Positions 63,831 through 64,000 of a DNA stretch of 64,000 nt are shown piece after piece (positions within the stretch are counted from its first letter, which is position 1; every line of letters starts with the position of its first letter). A model generated the notes under the pieces. It was given only the letters and a program-made list of their open reading frames with translations, was not told the DNA's origin and ran no database searches. This stretch comes from Luteimonas granuli. GTDB lineage: Bacteria; Pseudomonadota; Gammaproteobacteria; Xanthomonadales; Xanthomonadaceae. Made by a program: the position numbers and the translations under genes. The DNA lies in assembly GCF_007795095.1 (NCBI RefSeq), contig NZ_CP042218.1:496001-560000 (forward strand), written 5' to 3'.

Positions 63831-64000
63831 ATGTCCCAGCCTCCCTCAGCCGTCGCGCCCCTCTCCCGCGCCACGCCTCCACCCGACCCTGCGGCGCTGG
63901 CCGCGCGGATCCGCACCCTGGTGCGCGAGGCCGGCTTCCAGCGCTGTGGCATCACCGGCATCGATCTCGGCGAGGACGAAGGCCACCTGCGCGACTGGCT
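63831..64000 (+). CDS. queG: Epoxyqueuosine reductase QueG (5' part only)
   Basis: 56 complete codons before the window ends: an Ala/Pro-rich N-terminus, then LAARIRTLVREAGFQRCGITGIDLGEDEGHLRDWL, the start of the QueG domain. QueG is a cobalamin/Fe-S enzyme that performs the last step of queuosine synthesis in tRNA. The divergent nnrE-queG arrangement is conserved in gammaproteobacteria. The catalytic and cluster residues lie outside the window. Confidence 0.85.
   Translation, partial: MSQPPSAVAPLSRATPPPDPAALAARIRTLVREAGFQRCGITGIDLGEDEGHLRDW

Overview
The window is about 70% GC chromosomal DNA with dense, short-spaced genes. Gene content and order point to a gammaproteobacterium of the Xanthomonadaceae/Lysobacteraceae (Lysobacter or Luteimonas type). 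The evidence is a fused E1 alpha/beta 2-oxoacid dehydrogenase, a DUF6116-type small protein, the nnrE-tsaE-amiC-mutL block divergent from queG, the dcd-mrp-metG-rnfB neighbourhood, and Xanthomonad/Pseudomonad-type REP sequences. I see no rRNA, tRNA, CRISPR, prophage, integrase or transposase gene. Taxonomy is inferred from content only.

Layout. 1-4340 (minus): the succinate dehydrogenase operon, sdhAF4-sdhC-sdhD-sdhA-sdhB-MAPEG-sdhE. A 55-codon assembly-factor gene leads it and the flavinylation factor closes it, cut by the window edge. 4370-9434: ygfZ, the fused E1 dehydrogenase, a GNAT and glutaryl-CoA dehydrogenase. 10111-17348: envelope and housekeeping genes (two glycine-zipper proteins, TatD, TcdA, a cytochrome, DUF456, phospholipase A, cardiolipin-synthase-like). 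17799-28347: class I fumarase, an ECF sigma/putative anti-sigma/DUF4097 operon, an ABC exporter, ferredoxin-NADP reductase, a universal stress protein, an M3 peptidase and cyclopropane synthase. 28421-42907: a DUF3298-type lipoprotein, a cold-shock protein, RluF, an H1-like basic-tailed protein, rhomboid, a POT transporter, an M14 peptidase, a diguanylate cyclase, Uup, SelO and an MltD-like enzyme. 43048-49390: a HerA/DUF853 ATPase, GreB, RimO, dienelactone hydrolase, HIT, Dcd and Mrp. 49603-64000: a TonB receptor, DUF2147, MetG, RnfB, TraB/GumN, DUF1684, MutL, AmiC, TsaE, NnrE and the start of QueG.

The most unusual content is a family of three non-coding palindromic elements at 9532-10056, 29369-29544 and 52503-about 52975. 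Two have matching 11-12 bp terminal inverted repeats (GGTTCTTCTCCC) and 7-8 bp flanking direct repeats. All three sit immediately after the hairpin of a different intrinsic terminator, inside its T-tract, with the same end facing the gene. They look like miniature mobile elements that target terminators in one orientation. A second, unrelated palindrome/REP cluster fills 17403-17739.

Four conserved genes carry single-base frameshifts in this sequence: uup, rimO, mutL and amiC. The mutL and amiC lesions are one-base shortfalls in C-runs. Residual sequencing indels are the simplest explanation, but the mutL and amiC tracts deserve checking as real or switchable changes. Several promoters share a GCTAGAAT-like -10 hexamer, and some lie so close to the start codon that the mRNAs could be leaderless.
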